Positions 55,415-64,000 are shown, numbered from the stretch's first letter. The stretch: DNA of 64,000 nucleotides from Fluviispira vulneris (GCF_014281055.1 NZ_JACRSE010000001.1:372001-436000); one strand, 5' to 3'. Notes: generated by a model not told the origin, from the letters alone. Made by a program: numbers and translations.

Positions 55415-56959
55415 TTAATCCACTGAATAGCCAATTGCCATACCAGAACTCAAATGTTCAGCAATATGACAATGTGACATCCATTTTCCGACATTTGATG
55501 CTTCTAACAAGATTTCAACAGTATGACCTGTTTTGACCAAGACTGTATCTTTCCAAGCCAAATTATTATTCTTCACTTTATTGTCTGTTAAAACTAAAAA
55601 ACGTTGTCCATGAAAATGAATAGGATGCTGCATAGGATGTTTTGATTTAGGATCATTAAAAATTATAATTTTATAATAATTCCCTTTTTTAAATTTCCAA
55701 AAAACATCCATATTTTTTTTATTTGTTTCTTTATCAATTAATAACCATTCCACATCTTGTGATGTCATGTGTTCATTCATTTTAGGCATATTATCTTCCC
55801 ACTCTATTTCAGGAGGTTTTCCATGCTGAGAATGATCCATTTTCATATTTACTGATATGATTAGATTTTTATCAACTTTTTTATTGAAATGCTTAGATAA
55901 TTTCTGCATTTCACTTTTTTGTATCTTATCCTCTTGCAAAACCATAAAATCATCAATAAATGATTTTTCGAGTTTTCCTTCAGAGACTTCTATTAGTCCT
56001 AATTGTGTTTTTGATTCAGAATTGGAATTAAGAATTTTATAAATACCTTTATTTTTAAAATATACATCTACAATATAGCGTTCTGAGGGAGCAATGATTA
56101 AACTTTCAATCCATTCTTGCTTTTCAAAAGGACTCATATCCGCTGCAATCAACTTTATTTTAGCTCCAGGAATATTGAAATTGAATGTTCGTGTATTTGC
56201 AGAATTTGTTATAAAAAACCGTATTATCTCTCCCTGAGTGACTTTCTCTTTATAATTTTCGACACCATTTATCAGCATTATATTGCCAAAACGCCCCATA
56301 GCTGCATAGTTTGCATAACCTTTAAAATAAGAGTTTTCCGCATCAGTTAATAAAATATCATCCAAAATGATTGGTACCATTTTATTTACAGGAATAATTG
56401 CATTTTTTTTATCAGAACTAACAAGATAGTTCCCATATAGACCCATGTCTTGCGCATAATCTTCTCGAATATGTGGATGATAAAAAAACACTCCAGTATC
56501 TGGGAAATACAATTCATACTCGAAAGTTTCTCCTGGTTTAACAGGTGCTTTTTGCCCTAACCCAACAGTGCCATCAAATAAATAATTTAAGCGTAAACCA
56601 TGTGAGTGTAATGTTTGATCCACTTCAGTTTGATTGATAAATTTAATCTTTACCTTAGATCCTTTCTGCACCTCAATTATCGGCCCAGGAATAGATCCAT
56701 TATACGCAAATCGCTTAACTATTTTACCATTTATATTTTGTTTAACTTGCTTAGCAATCAAAGTATAGTTTTGCCCATTTGATAGTTTTATCACTTGCGC
56801 ATTTTTAACAAATGGAAGCCCTATGGTCGCATTTGAAAAAACTTCATCTTTCTTCACTAAGTTTAAATTATAATTATGATTCATATTTTCCATTTGTGAA
56901 AAGGCTAAAAACTCAGTAAACAGACCCAACAGCAATACGATAAATTTGTAAGTTTGCAT
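55415..56959 (-). CDS. multicopper oxidase (CopA/CueO/laccase-like)
   Basis: A 514-residue exported three-domain copper oxidase. Copper motifs: HSHG (118-121), YHPHIRED (HPH at 161-163), HPIHFHGQ, and the T1/T3 motif SHCHIAEHLSSGM with T1 Cys497 and axial Met507. A Met/His-rich segment (MKMDHSQHG, MPKMNEHM) before the last domain suggests cuprous-ion oxidation. The ATG at 56959 has GGAAGAG upstream; a GTG five codons earlier is less likely. With CopA at 62 kb it points to copper detoxification, though the two are 5 kb apart. Confidence 0.9.
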   Translation of the reverse strand: MQTYKFIVLLLGLFTEFLAFSQMENMNHNYNLNLVKKDEVFSNATIGLPFVKNAQVIKLSNGQNYTLIAKQVKQNINGKIVKRFAYNGSIPGPIIEVQKGSKVKIKFINQTEVDQTLHSHGLRLNYLFDGTVGLGQKAPVKPGETFEYELYFPDTGVFFYHPHIREDYAQDMGLYGNYLVSSDKKNAIIPVNKMVPIILDDILLTDAENSYFKGYANYAAMGRFGNIMLINGVENYKEKVTQGEIIRFFITNSANTRTFNFNIPGAKIKLIAADMSPFEKQEWIESLIIAPSERYIVDVYFKNKGIYKILNSNSESKTQLGLIEVSEGKLEKSFIDDFMVLQEDKIQKSEMQKLSKHFNKKVDKNLIISVNMKMDHSQHGKPPEIEWEDNMPKMNEHMTSQDVEWLLIDKETNKKNMDVFWKFKKGNYYKIIIFNDPKSKHPMQHPIHFHGQRFLVLTDNKVKNNNLAWKDTVLVKTGHTVEILLEASNVGKWMSHCHIAEHLSSGMAIGYSVD

Positions 56960-57048
56960 TTGTTGCTCTTCCACAATTATGATTTAAAATTCAAGCATAT
57001 AAAACAAAAATTATGAACATAAAGAATACTTATATCACTATCATTAAA

Positions 57049-57831
57049 CTATACTAGGGAATTAATTATATACCCACCATCAACAAATAAGCATTCCCCA
57101 GTTATATAGCTTGATGCATTCGATGAAAACAAAAAGATCGCACCATCAAGTTCCTCGTATTCCCCTTTACGCCCGAGAGGAATTGTTCTTGCAAGAAATT
57201 CTTTCCCTGATTCTGATTTAACAAAATTGGAATTTATATCTGTTTCAAAAAAACCTGGAGCAATGGAATTCACTCGGATGTTATACTGTGCATATTCGCC
57301 CGCAAGTTTTTCAGTCAAGCCAATAACTGCTGATTTTGAGATACCATAAATAGGATTACCTGATCTTGCACGATTTGCCGCTGTCGAAGAGATATTTATA
57401 ATACTTCCCTTGATTGAGAATTTTTGCATATATTTTGCTGTGATATTAGAAATATGCCACATTGATTTTAGGTTTGTATCTATTACGTCATCCCAGTCTT
57501 TGAGGGTGAGATCAAGAACGGGGCGTTTTACTTTCGTTGTCGTTCCAGCATTGTTTATAAGGACATCTATTCCTTCTAATTGCGAATAGAGTTGTGTTAA
57601 TTTTTTCTCTGCGCCGTTGAAATCTGTCACATCCAAAACAAGCGCTTGGACACTTCCTTTTTTATTTTTAATTTCTTGGACAAGGTCATTTAACAATTCT
57701 TCTCTCCGAGCACAAGCAATAATATGCGCTCCAGCTTCTGCCAAGATTTGAGCATAATGTTTGCCAAGACCTGCTGACGCACCTGTAATAAGTATTTTTT
57801 TATTTTTCACTGAAAAAAGTTTATTCTGCAT
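57049..57831 (-). CDS. short-chain dehydrogenase/reductase
   Basis: A 260-residue classical SDR. The cofactor motif TGASAGLGKHYAQ is near residues 16-28, NNAG near 92-95, the catalytic Ser in NISSTAA and Tyr/Lys in YGISK, and the C-terminal GGYI. An Arg pair in ACARREE after strand 2 suggests NADPH. Substrate unknown. AAAGG precedes the ATG. It sits alone before a mobile-element region. Confidence 0.88.
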   Translation of the reverse strand: MQNKLFSVKNKKILITGASAGLGKHYAQILAEAGAHIIACARREELLNDLVQEIKNKKGSVQALVLDVTDFNGAEKKLTQLYSQLEGIDVLINNAGTTTKVKRPVLDLTLKDWDDVIDTNLKSMWHISNITAKYMQKFSIKGSIINISSTAANRARSGNPIYGISKSAVIGLTEKLAGEYAQYNIRVNSIAPGFFETDINSNFVKSESGKEFLARTIPLGRKGEYEELDGAIFLFSSNASSYITGECLFVDGGYIINSLV

Positions 57832-58214
57832 TAAAGAACCTTTTAATTTAATATTTTTTAGTAATTTATTGAAATTTATTAAAAATAATTTTCAATAGGC
57901 ATTGAAAACAATACCATTTTTAAGAATTATTGCAAATGCTTTAAGCGTTTAGCTCAAAATTCCAGCTATATGGTAAGATCTTCTATTTATAAATTAGAAT
58001 AAGAACCAATTCTTGGTTTCTATTCATTGAAACCGGCTATAGCATGTATAAGTGTAATAGAAGTGCCACAAGTTTCCTAAAAGGTAACAAAAATTCTTAA
58101 GGTTTTTATCAAATTGGAAAAATTATTCTCCTTCGTTGAAAAATTTTGTCAAAATTATTTTTAAAATTCTTTACTGCTACTTTGATAACTTTGTAATGAA
58201 CTGCTCCAACCAAA
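57832..58214. other. spacer left of the IS605-type element
   Basis: A 383-bp spacer without a convincing gene. It contains a 15-bp palindrome AACCAATTCTTGGTT at 58004-58018 in an otherwise unstructured AT-rich stretch. It is the flank on the tnpB side of the inserted element. Confidence 0.5.
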
Positions 58215-59212
58215 TTACTGCTTAATTATGGATTGAGTTTCGTGATTCAGAACGCTTGACAGCGTTCCTCTGCACAGAGCCGGTCCCCGGCATCTTGTTT
58301 CAATTTTTTCGTCTATTTTTAAAGTACCCAGTGCAAATTTAAGCATAACAAGTGCACTATTTACATCACGAGATATTGAAAATCTACAAATTTGGAAGAT
58401 ACGCCCCTGTTAATTCATCAATTTTTGCCTTAGGTGCTTTTGTTATATTTTTAATTGACAGTTTTTCAGTGATAATTCTTTTTGAGCTTTCAACAATTTT
58501 ACAGGAAGTTTTATGTATGAAACCAAGGCGTTTATTTGCTACTTTTTTATGAATACGAGAAAGGCTAATTTTGACTTTTTTTCTATTGTTTGATCTTAAT
58601 TTTTTTCTTGAAAGTTTTTGTTGAACTTTTTCAATTTTTTCTGATGCTGTTCTTGAGAAACGAGGGTTTTCAACTGCACTTATTTGCTGCGCTTCATTTG
58701 CTATGGTTAAAAAAGTTGTTACTCGCCAGTCTAATGCATGGATATGTTCGCCAGAATTTCTTTCTGGCACACATTGATATGTTACAGAAATAATCCAGTC
58801 TTCACCTTTTTTAAGAACTTCCATTGTTTTTGGGGTACCGCCATTTCTTGACATTCCTCGAATTTGAATTTTGCCCACTCCAGAAATGCGTACAGTACCG
58901 CCACGTGTTTTTTACACGGGAGAAAAAAGCTTTGTATGCTTTATCCAAACGTTTTGCTGTTTCTTGTAAACACTGTGCATTTATATTTTTAAATTCTTCA
59001 ATTTCTTTTCTTAAAAATGTAATTTGTTTGCATTGCTCAGCATAAGAGAGACTTTTTTGTATTCCTTTCCATGCATAAATTCTTTGTTCAAGAAGCGCAT
59101 TGTACAATTTTCGGTGATTATTGAACATATTTTCAAGCAACAGCTTTTGTGCCTTACTTGGATACAGCTTATAATTCACTTTTCTATTGACAACGTCTTG
59201 CATGTATTTCAT
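58215..59212 (-). pseudogene. TnpB RNA-guided nuclease, multiply broken
   Basis: Reading the reverse strand, an N-terminal part (NRKVNYKLYPSKAQKLLLE to KAFFSRVKN) is followed by a frameshift near 58905 and loss of roughly 40 residues. The middle part (GKIQIRGMSRNGGTPKTMEV to IDELTGAYLPNL) has the first RuvC Asp (HALDWRV) and the Glu region (ITEKLSIKN). A second frameshift/deletion near 58380 removes the CPxC zinc finger. The tail ISRDVNSALVMLKFALGT, holding the last RuvC Asp, resumes in another frame to a TAA at 58215-58217. No functional nuclease can be made. Confidence 0.85.
58250..58291 (-). ncRNA. omega (re)RNA-like triple hairpin at the tnpB 3' end
   Basis: Three perfect consecutive stems lie within the tnpB 3' coding end: GAACGCT/AGCGTTC (58250-58267), CTCTG/CAGAG (58268-58279) and GCCGG/CCGGC (58279-58291). 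Right-end RNAs that guide TnpB overlap tnpB in the same place and sense. The structure is GC-rich in an AT-rich genome and fully paired, in contrast to the decayed tnpB. It also serves as the right-end DNA hairpin recognised by TnpA. Confidence 0.6.
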
Positions 59213-59257
59213 CCTTACCCACAGTACATTTATTATTGTACTTCGTTCGGAGTAAAA

Positions 59258-59668
59258 ATTCAAGATTTTAAGAAGCTACATCATTGTGTTTATAATTTAA
59301 AATATCATTTAGTTCTTGTCACAAAATATCGCAGAAAATGTATTACAGATCCTATCATAATACGTTTGAAAGAAATTTTTATAGAGCTTTGTCTAAAATG
59401 GGAATGCAATTTAATTGAATTTAATGGTGAGCCTGATCACATACATTTGCTTCTTGAACTGAAGCCAAAAATTACACTTTCAGCATTTATTAATAACCTG
59501 AAAACGGTATCTAGTCGTTACATTAGAAAAGAATTTTCTAATCATCTTTCAAAATTTTATTATAAAAATCCTATTTTTTGGAGTCGATCTTATTGTATTT
59601 TAACTTGCGGAGGTGCTCCTCTTTCTGTTATTAAACAATATATTGAACAACAAGCTGGCGTGGATTAA
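59258..59668 (+). CDS. tnpA: TnpA, IS200/IS605 Y1 (HUH) transposase
   Basis: A 136-residue single-strand transposase. The conserved start VYNLKYHLVLVTKYRRK, the HUH metal pair in GEPDHIHLLLEL (His61, His63) and the nucleophile Tyr in SVIKQYIEQQ (Tyr128) are intact. There is no ATG at the expected start; an ATT (59258) follows GGAG by 5 bp and is the likeliest initiator, with GTA at 59252 as another possibility. If no start works it is silent, but the body shows no lesion. Confidence 0.82.
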   Translation: MQDFKKLHHCVYNLKYHLVLVTKYRRKCITDPIIIRLKEIFIELCLKWECNLIEFNGEPDHIHLLLELKPKITLSAFINNLKTVSSRYIRKEFSNHLSKFYYKNPIFWSRSYCILTCGGAPLSVIKQYIEQQAGVD

Positions 59669-59702
59669 TGGAACAATATCGCCGTTATCGCACTCAATTT
59701 CC

Positions 59703-59719
59703 GCGCGGCAAAGCCGTGC
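59703..59719. repeat. subterminal hairpin on the tnpA side
   Basis: GCGCGGC-AAA-GCCGTGC forms a 7-bp stem with one G-T wobble, 34 bp after the tnpA stop. It fits the left-end hairpin that IS200/IS605 transposases recognise. Confidence 0.55.
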
Positions 59720-59728
59720 TCAGTTGGC

Positions 59729-59911
59729 GCTGATAACAGGCTCACAATACTTGGACTTCGTTGTTACCACAACTCGTCCAATTCAGCTCCATCTAATCCT
59801 TATGCTGCGCAAGCGGTTATAGATGGAGCACTGCGCTTGTTTCCGGTAGAAAACTTTTCTCACCTTGATTATTTATCAAAAATTGAATATGAAATATATT
59901 TTGAAACTTAG
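59729..59911 (+). pseudogene. 3' fragment of an unidentified gene beside the IS605 element
   Basis: An open frame ending in TAG at 59909-59911 has protein-like composition (NRLTILGLRCYHNSSNSAPS, then PYAAQAVIDGAL and FPVENFSHLDYL) but no start codon. It abuts the tnpA-side hairpin, so it is most likely the C-terminal stub of a gene cut by the element. The matching 5' part is not found on the other flank. Family not recognised. Confidence 0.4.
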
Positions 59912-60039
59912 TATTTATCCCCCATAATTTCAAATTCAAGGGATGCATAAAATAAATGCAATGACTTAAAATTAAAAATGAGATTAGTTATGAAATTTAA
60001 TATTTATTTTCTAGGTTTAAGGTTAGGAACACACGTCTG

Positions 60040-60444
60040 ATGATCGCAAAAAAAATGGGAATAGCTCTTACAGACGGCCCAGGTAACAAAGAATATTTAA
60101 TGAAATTAGCCGCAGCTGCTGAAGAGAATGGGTTTGGTCAATGTAATGAAATGGCAGCTTTAGCAGCGAGTAAATTGGCTTTAATTTCTCAAAATTATAA
60201 GCTGAATATTTATACATTTCAAATGCCAGACTCTAATCAAGCCATGGTCTTGCTTTCACGGAATACTTATCGAAGTAGTAATTTAATTAATTGGGGAATT
60301 GAATTTAACTCTAAGTCAATAGTTGCAGATTTATGGCAAGGAATTTTAGCTCCAAAACAACCAGAATTTTTAACTTCATACGCTAAAATAAATCTGTATA
60401 CAAAATCTAAACCAAGGGCTTATATCCAAACTCAATTCTGGTGA
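60040..60444 (+). CDS. small papain-fold-like protein (possible toxin/effector domain)
   Basis: A 134-residue protein. GFGQCNEMAALAASKL (Cys near 34), a central strand NQAMVLLSRN, and SIVADLWQGI (Asp near 99) follow the Cys...His...Asp-P/L-W order of papain-like deamidase/protease domains used in bacterial effectors and polymorphic toxins. At the usual His position the sequence reads NQA, so the catalytic His may be missing. The start is uncertain: ATG 60040 has only a distant AAGG, and a short upstream frame (ATG about 59991, MKFNIYFLGL) stops just at this start. Neighbour to a mobile element and to the deaminase-like gene. Confidence 0.45.
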   Translation: MIAKKMGIALTDGPGNKEYLMKLAAAAEENGFGQCNEMAALAASKLALISQNYKLNIYTFQMPDSNQAMVLLSRNTYRSSNLINWGIEFNSKSIVADLWQGILAPKQPEFLTSYAKINLYTKSKPRAYIQTQFW

Positions 60445-60765
60445 TAGATATTTTCCTTAGCTCAATCATAGATTTAACTGATAATCAAATAAGACTTCAT
60501 CACGTGTCATAATAAGTTAACTAGTTTATATCTAAATTTTCACGTCAAAAAATTTTAGCATTCTCTTAAATTATGAATCTCCTAATTCTTGCTTCTTTAA
60601 TATAAAAAACAAGTAAATCAATTTTTTATTAGAATTTTTAAATTTTATATTGATTTTTTTTAGATTTTTATCAAAAATAATTTTTATTAATTTATAAAAT
60701 GAATTGTAGTAATTTTATAAATTTTATTTTGTTTAAAATTTTACTATACTAAAAGATACTTCATA
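60445..60765. other. AT-rich spacer
   Basis: A 321-bp, very AT-rich gap between the papain-like and deaminase-like genes. I see no gene, RNA or inverted repeat that stands out. It probably contains the promoter of the downstream gene. Confidence 0.55.
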
Positions 60766-61821
60766 ATGCCTCAAAAATCATCAGGAGTTACATTTGCCGC
60801 AATGCATTTAATTTTAGGTGGAATATTATATATAAATAATAGAAATAAAAACTTAAAATTTCCTAGGGTTTTACTGGCAAATAATATTTTGAAATATAAA
60901 ACCATTGAATTAAATAATGATTGGGATTATACAAATTATGACATTGCAGATTTATTTTTTAAAAAATTAAACTCAAAAATTTTTATTGAGCCAAATATTG
61001 AATATGATGAGAATGATATAATATTGAGGAAAAGAATCAGAATTAATTTACGCCCAGAAAGTAAGGAAAATAGAATAAGCCCTGACTTGAGAGACTTTAG
61101 TAAAAAAAATGTTTTCATGGCATTTTATTCAACATGCGATAATGATTTTGACGAAGTAGTATTAAAAAATGTAGATAGGCCATTGTCTGATACATCTAAA
61201 AAATTTAGAACACAAACAAATAATATTCAATATTTTGGAGAAATATCTCCAACTAATAAAAATCCTAATCGTTTTATTTCTAATGCAGAACATTTTATGA
61301 TGCACGTAGAATGCCTTGCATTCGCCCAAAATGCTACTGTTCTGGGTGGAGAGGTTCACTCCCAAAGTGTTTATCTTAGAGGCAAACAAGCCGCTTCATG
61401 TTGCCCTATGTGTTATTTATATTTAATGTCTAGTTCAACTGCTGCAAATGTCGAATATTTTCACTTAAATAATGTAGGTAGTTGGGCTCTTCCGAGTGCA
61501 ACCCAAGAATATAAAATCAAACAATCTGTCTCGGAGCAAATGCGGACGAATTTTTCAAATTTATTATATAAAGGGCAATTAGAATTGATGAAAATTAAAC
61601 CAAATAAAAATAATTTAAAAGCAAATATAAGATCATTAAGTTCATTTGAGAAAAATAGCAATGATCATGTATTTACAATGAGTGAAATTGAAGATGGAAT
61701 AAATATTTTAAATCAATATGCAAATAATCAACATGGCTTACTCCAAATATGTATCGAAGGAGTCAATTCTCTACCACATCCAATTTGGTTGTATCTTGTT
61801 ACTATTTTAAAAGCATATTAA
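60766..61821 (+). CDS. uncharacterised protein with deaminase-like zinc signature
   Basis: A 351-residue protein not assigned to a known family. Residues about 173-240 carry HVE (His180, Glu182) inside a helix (EHFMMHVECLAFAQ), then after 30 residues SCCPMC (Cys213, Cys216) at the start of another helix. This is the HxE...CxxC zinc-site layout of the cytidine-deaminase fold found in nucleic-acid deaminases and deaminase toxins; the usual Pro before CxxC is Cys here. Residues 1-150 are an unrelated N-terminal region; the last 100 are helical. No signal peptide is clear. The ribosome site is weak. No immunity-type gene follows directly. Confidence 0.6.
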   Translation: MPQKSSGVTFAAMHLILGGILYINNRNKNLKFPRVLLANNILKYKTIELNNDWDYTNYDIADLFFKKLNSKIFIEPNIEYDENDIILRKRIRINLRPESKENRISPDLRDFSKKNVFMAFYSTCDNDFDEVVLKNVDRPLSDTSKKFRTQTNNIQYFGEISPTNKNPNRFISNAEHFMMHVECLAFAQNATVLGGEVHSQSVYLRGKQAASCCPMCYLYLMSSSTAANVEYFHLNNVGSWALPSATQEYKIKQSVSEQMRTNFSNLLYKGQLELMKIKPNKNNLKANIRSLSSFEKNSNDHVFTMSEIEDGINILNQYANNQHGLLQICIEGVNSLPHPIWLYLVTILKAY

Positions 61822-61974
61822 CAACACTCGTGATTTGGTATCATGATCATAAAATGAAAAAATAAACTCTATAATAAAAAGTTTTTCTAAAAATTAATTT
61901 CAGAAGATTTTAAAATCTAAATATGATATGAGAAAATGCATCTATAGTAAATGAGCTTATTGCAAGGGAATTTT

Positions 61975-64000
61975 ATGTCACAAAATATGAATAATTTTAT
62001 TAATAATAAAAAATCAATAAAAAACTTTGAAAGTAACTATCATATCGAAGGGATGAATTGTGCATCTTGTGTCAACCATGTAGAAAAGTCGCTCAGAAAA
62101 ATACCAGGTGTTCTAGAAGTGTCCGTTAATCTTGCTAGCGAAAAAGCTCAAATTCAAAGCGAAAAAAAAATTTCAAGTGCTACTATTAAAGCTGCAGTTG
62201 AGAAAGCTGGGTATAAAGCTATCCCAATTTTAGAAGAAGAACAAAAGGATTCTTTAATGCCGCCAAAGCAAAAGGACGGTAAATGGTTAATTATTTTTTC
62301 AGCGCTGCTTTCTTTGCCACTTATTCTACCCATGCTTTTGTTACCTTTTTCTATAGATTTTGCTCTTCCAGTTTGGACTCAAGTCATACTTGCAAGTATT
62401 ATTCAGTTTTTTATTGGAAGAAAATTTTATATCTCTGCTTGGAAAGCACTTTGGACAAAATCAGCGCATATGGACTTACTTGTTGTTCTTGGAACAAGTT
62501 CAGCATATGGGCTTAGCCTATATCAGATTATCAGCCATCCCACTGATGTTTTAAATGGAAAAATTCATTTATATTTTGAAAGCTCAGCAGTCATAATCAC
62601 TTTAGTACTCTTTGGGAAATGGCTTGAAGGGCGCGCAAAAAGAAAAACAACCTCAGCCATTCGTGCTCTTCAAGAGCTTAAACCAGAAAAGGCTCGGGTG
62701 TTTTCCGATGGCAAAGAAGTTGAAGTCTTACTAAGTAATTTAAAATTAAATGATATCGTGGTTATAAAACCTGGGGAAAGAATTCCAGTTGATGGAACAA
62801 TTATTGAAGGATTTTCTCAGGTAGATGAGTCATTAATAACAGGTGAAAGCTTAGCAATAGATAAGTTAACAGGCGATAAAGTTACTGGTGGTTCACTTAA
62901 CTACAATGGCTTGATTAAAGTTAAAATAAATGCTCTCGGTGCAGAAAGCACTTTAGCTAGAATCATCCGACTTGTGGAACAAGCACAAATGGCAAAAGCT
63001 CCCATTCAAAAACTAGTTGATAAAGTCAGTGCTATTTTTATTCCATTTGTTTTAGCAATTGCAATAATTACTTTTCTTTTATGGGGAATACTTTTGGGTG
63101 ACTGGCAACAAGCAATTATAAATTCAGTTTCGGTCATGATTATTGCGTGTCCTTGCGCGTTGGGACTTGCCACTCCCACTTCCATTATGGTTGGCACTGG
63201 GGCCGCAGCAAAGCATGGAATTTTAATAAAAGATGCAGAAGCTCTTGAAACTGCGCATGCGATTAAAATAGTAGCATTTGACAAAACAGGTACAATTACT
63301 GAAGGAAAACCTCAATTAATGGAAATAAATTCAATTGAAATACCTGAAGAAGAATTGCTAGCAATTTCTGCTGCTTTACAATCAGGCAGCGAGCATCCGT
63401 ATGCAAAAGCAGTTTTATCTGCGGTTCGAGAAAAAAATATTCCAATCCCTAAAGTAACAAATACTCAAGCAATTTCTGGCAGAGGAATTACTGCTACTCT
63501 AAATGATAAGCAGTACTACTTAGGCAGTGAACTGCTGGTTAGTGAATTTGCAGTGCAAATTGGTGATGATTCGAGAAATATTGCAAAAAAATACGCCGAT
63601 ATGGGACAAAGTGTATCTTGGCTCTTTGAAAAAAAAGAGCTGTATGCAAAAGTACTTGGTTTCCTCACTTTCAGCGATACGCTTAAAGAAACGACAAAAG
63701 AAGCGATTGCGTTTTTACAAGCTCTAGAAATTAAAACCATAATGCTTACGGGCGATCATTTAAGCAGTGCCCAAGTGATCGCAAGAGAAATAAATATAGA
63801 TGAAGTCTATGCTAACCTTCTGCCAGAAGATAAAGTTGCATGTATAAATAAATTAAAAAACAAGCTTACAAAAGTTGCTATGGTCGGAGATGGAATAAAT
63901 GATGCCCCTGCCCTAGCAGCTGCTGATATCGGAATTGCTATGTCTTCTGGTACAGATGCAGCTATGCAGGCAGCAGGAATAACTCTCATGAGAGGAAATC
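61975..64000 (+). CDS. copA: copper-translocating P1B-type ATPase, 3' end beyond window
   Basis: The first 675 codons of a Cu(I) exporter. ATG 61975 follows AAGGGA. One N-terminal heavy-metal domain has GMNCASC (Cys29, Cys32); then come membrane spans with GKWLEGRAK, the actuator TGES, the ion-binding CPC (392-394, IIACPCALGLATP), the phosphorylation site DKTGT (Asp436), and the hinge VGDGINDAPAL near the right edge. It uses ATP to expel Cu(I) to the periplasm, where the multicopper oxidase at 55.4-57.0 kb could oxidise it. No regulator gene is adjacent. Confidence 0.95.
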   Translation, partial: MSQNMNNFINNKKSIKNFESNYHIEGMNCASCVNHVEKSLRKIPGVLEVSVNLASEKAQIQSEKKISSATIKAAVEKAGYKAIPILEEEQKDSLMPPKQKDGKWLIIFSALLSLPLILPMLLLPFSIDFALPVWTQVILASIIQFFIGRKFYISAWKALWTKSAHMDLLVVLGTSSAYGLSLYQIISHPTDVLNGKIHLYFESSAVIITLVLFGKWLEGRAKRKTTSAIRALQELKPEKARVFSDGKEVEVLLSNLKLNDIVVIKPGERIPVDGTIIEGFSQVDESLITGESLAIDKLTGDKVTGGSLNYNGLIKVKINALGAESTLARIIRLVEQAQMAKAPIQKLVDKVSAIFIPFVLAIAIITFLLWGILLGDWQQAIINSVSVMIIACPCALGLATPTSIMVGTGAAAKHGILIKDAEALETAHAIKIVAFDKTGTITEGKPQLMEINSIEIPEEELLAISAALQSGSEHPYAKAVLSAVREKNIPIPKVTNTQAISGRGITATLNDKQYYLGSELLVSEFAVQIGDDSRNIAKKYADMGQSVSWLFEKKELYAKVLGFLTFSDTLKETTKEAIAFLQALEIKTIMLTGDHLSSAQVIAREINIDEVYANLLPEDKVACINKLKNKLTKVAMVGDGINDAPALAAADIGIAMSSGTDAAMQAAGITLMRGN

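Larger units (their letters stand above)
58215..59719. mobile_element. IS200/IS605-family element, divergent tnpA and degenerate tnpB
   Basis: The element has a forward-strand Y1 transposase gene and a reverse-strand tnpB with overlapping 5' regions, the IS605 arrangement. Subterminal hairpins are present at both sides: three adjacent stems at 58250-58291 beyond tnpB and a GCGCGGC-AAA-GCCGTGC stem at 59703-59719 beyond tnpA. Exact ends cannot be fixed because this family leaves no inverted repeats or target duplications. It appears to interrupt or border an older gene (remnant at 59.7-59.9 kb). Confidence 0.8.

Noticed and set aside
59024-59257. Upstream extension of the tnpA frame
   Set aside because: It is antisense to the tnpB N-terminus; TnpA proteins begin a few residues before VYNLKYHL.
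58811-59263. tnpB N-terminal frame as a separate functional gene
   Set aside because: It ends at a frameshift in the middle of the conserved TnpB sequence and contains no catalytic residues.

Overview
The window is an AT-rich (roughly 30% G+C) Gram-negative bacterial chromosome segment with short intergenic gaps, many exported proteins and frequent non-ATG starts behind strong AGGAG-type ribosome sites. Class II DAHP synthase, delta-60 repeats, tandem phytochromes and the base composition fit a Bdellovibrionota/Oligoflexia-type organism (Silvanigrellales-like). That placement is inference; no rRNA or other taxonomic marker is present.

Layout. 1-2.4 kb: start of an exported protein, unusual perfect hairpins and a decayed IS3-family element. 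2.5-8.1 kb: class D beta-lactamase, cupin-GNAT fusion, two broken genes, a Spy/CpxP-like protein, a methyltransferase and a BLUF photoreceptor. 8.2-17 kb: solute-binding protein, beta-carbonic anhydrase, delta-60 repeat protein, CobW GTPase beside a DUF5522 peptide, a large possible lipoprotein, apt, and prfB with its programmed +1 frameshift. 17-22.2 kb: uppP, class II DAHP synthase, GMC oxidoreductase with a Tat-exported small subunit. 22.5-28.5 kb: two tandem phytochrome-type proteins with degenerate kinase ends and an NAD formate dehydrogenase. 28.8-38 kb: propeller-like protein, adenine deaminase and an iron-regulated cluster (two FecB-like binding proteins each behind a Fur-box-like site, an opine dehydrogenase, an EamA exporter, two FecCD permeases). 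38-42 kb: aroA-aroC-aroB. 42-54.3 kb: lipase, DUF1028, DUF3025/DUF503 divergent pair, C-terminal processing protease, ferredoxin-NADP reductase, sodC, glycogen debranching enzyme, and a second beta-carbonic anhydrase overlapping a bestrophin gene. 54.4-64 kb: solute-binding protein, multicopper oxidase, SDR, an IS200/IS605 element with intact tnpA and wrecked tnpB, a papain-fold-like protein, a protein with a deaminase-like zinc signature, and a copper P-type ATPase running off the end.

How the genes work together. The best candidate for an undescribed system is 31.3-37.4 kb: opine dehydrogenase, DMT-type exporter and siderophore-type importer components under two Fur-like sites look like a complete 'make-export-reimport' route for an opine-type metallophore, but without the nicotianamine-synthase-like enzyme of known opine metallophore loci and without an ABC ATPase or TonB receptor here. 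Second is the 60.0-61.8 kb pair beside a mobile element: a papain-like C/D pattern lacking the expected His, followed by a protein with an HxE...CxxC deaminase signature. Other couplings are carbonic anhydrase with bestrophin (bicarbonate handling), multicopper oxidase with CopA (copper), apt with adenine deaminase (adenine salvage), and the class II DAHP synthase with the aro operon (shikimate pathway). One BLUF protein and two phytochromes indicate blue- and red-light sensing.
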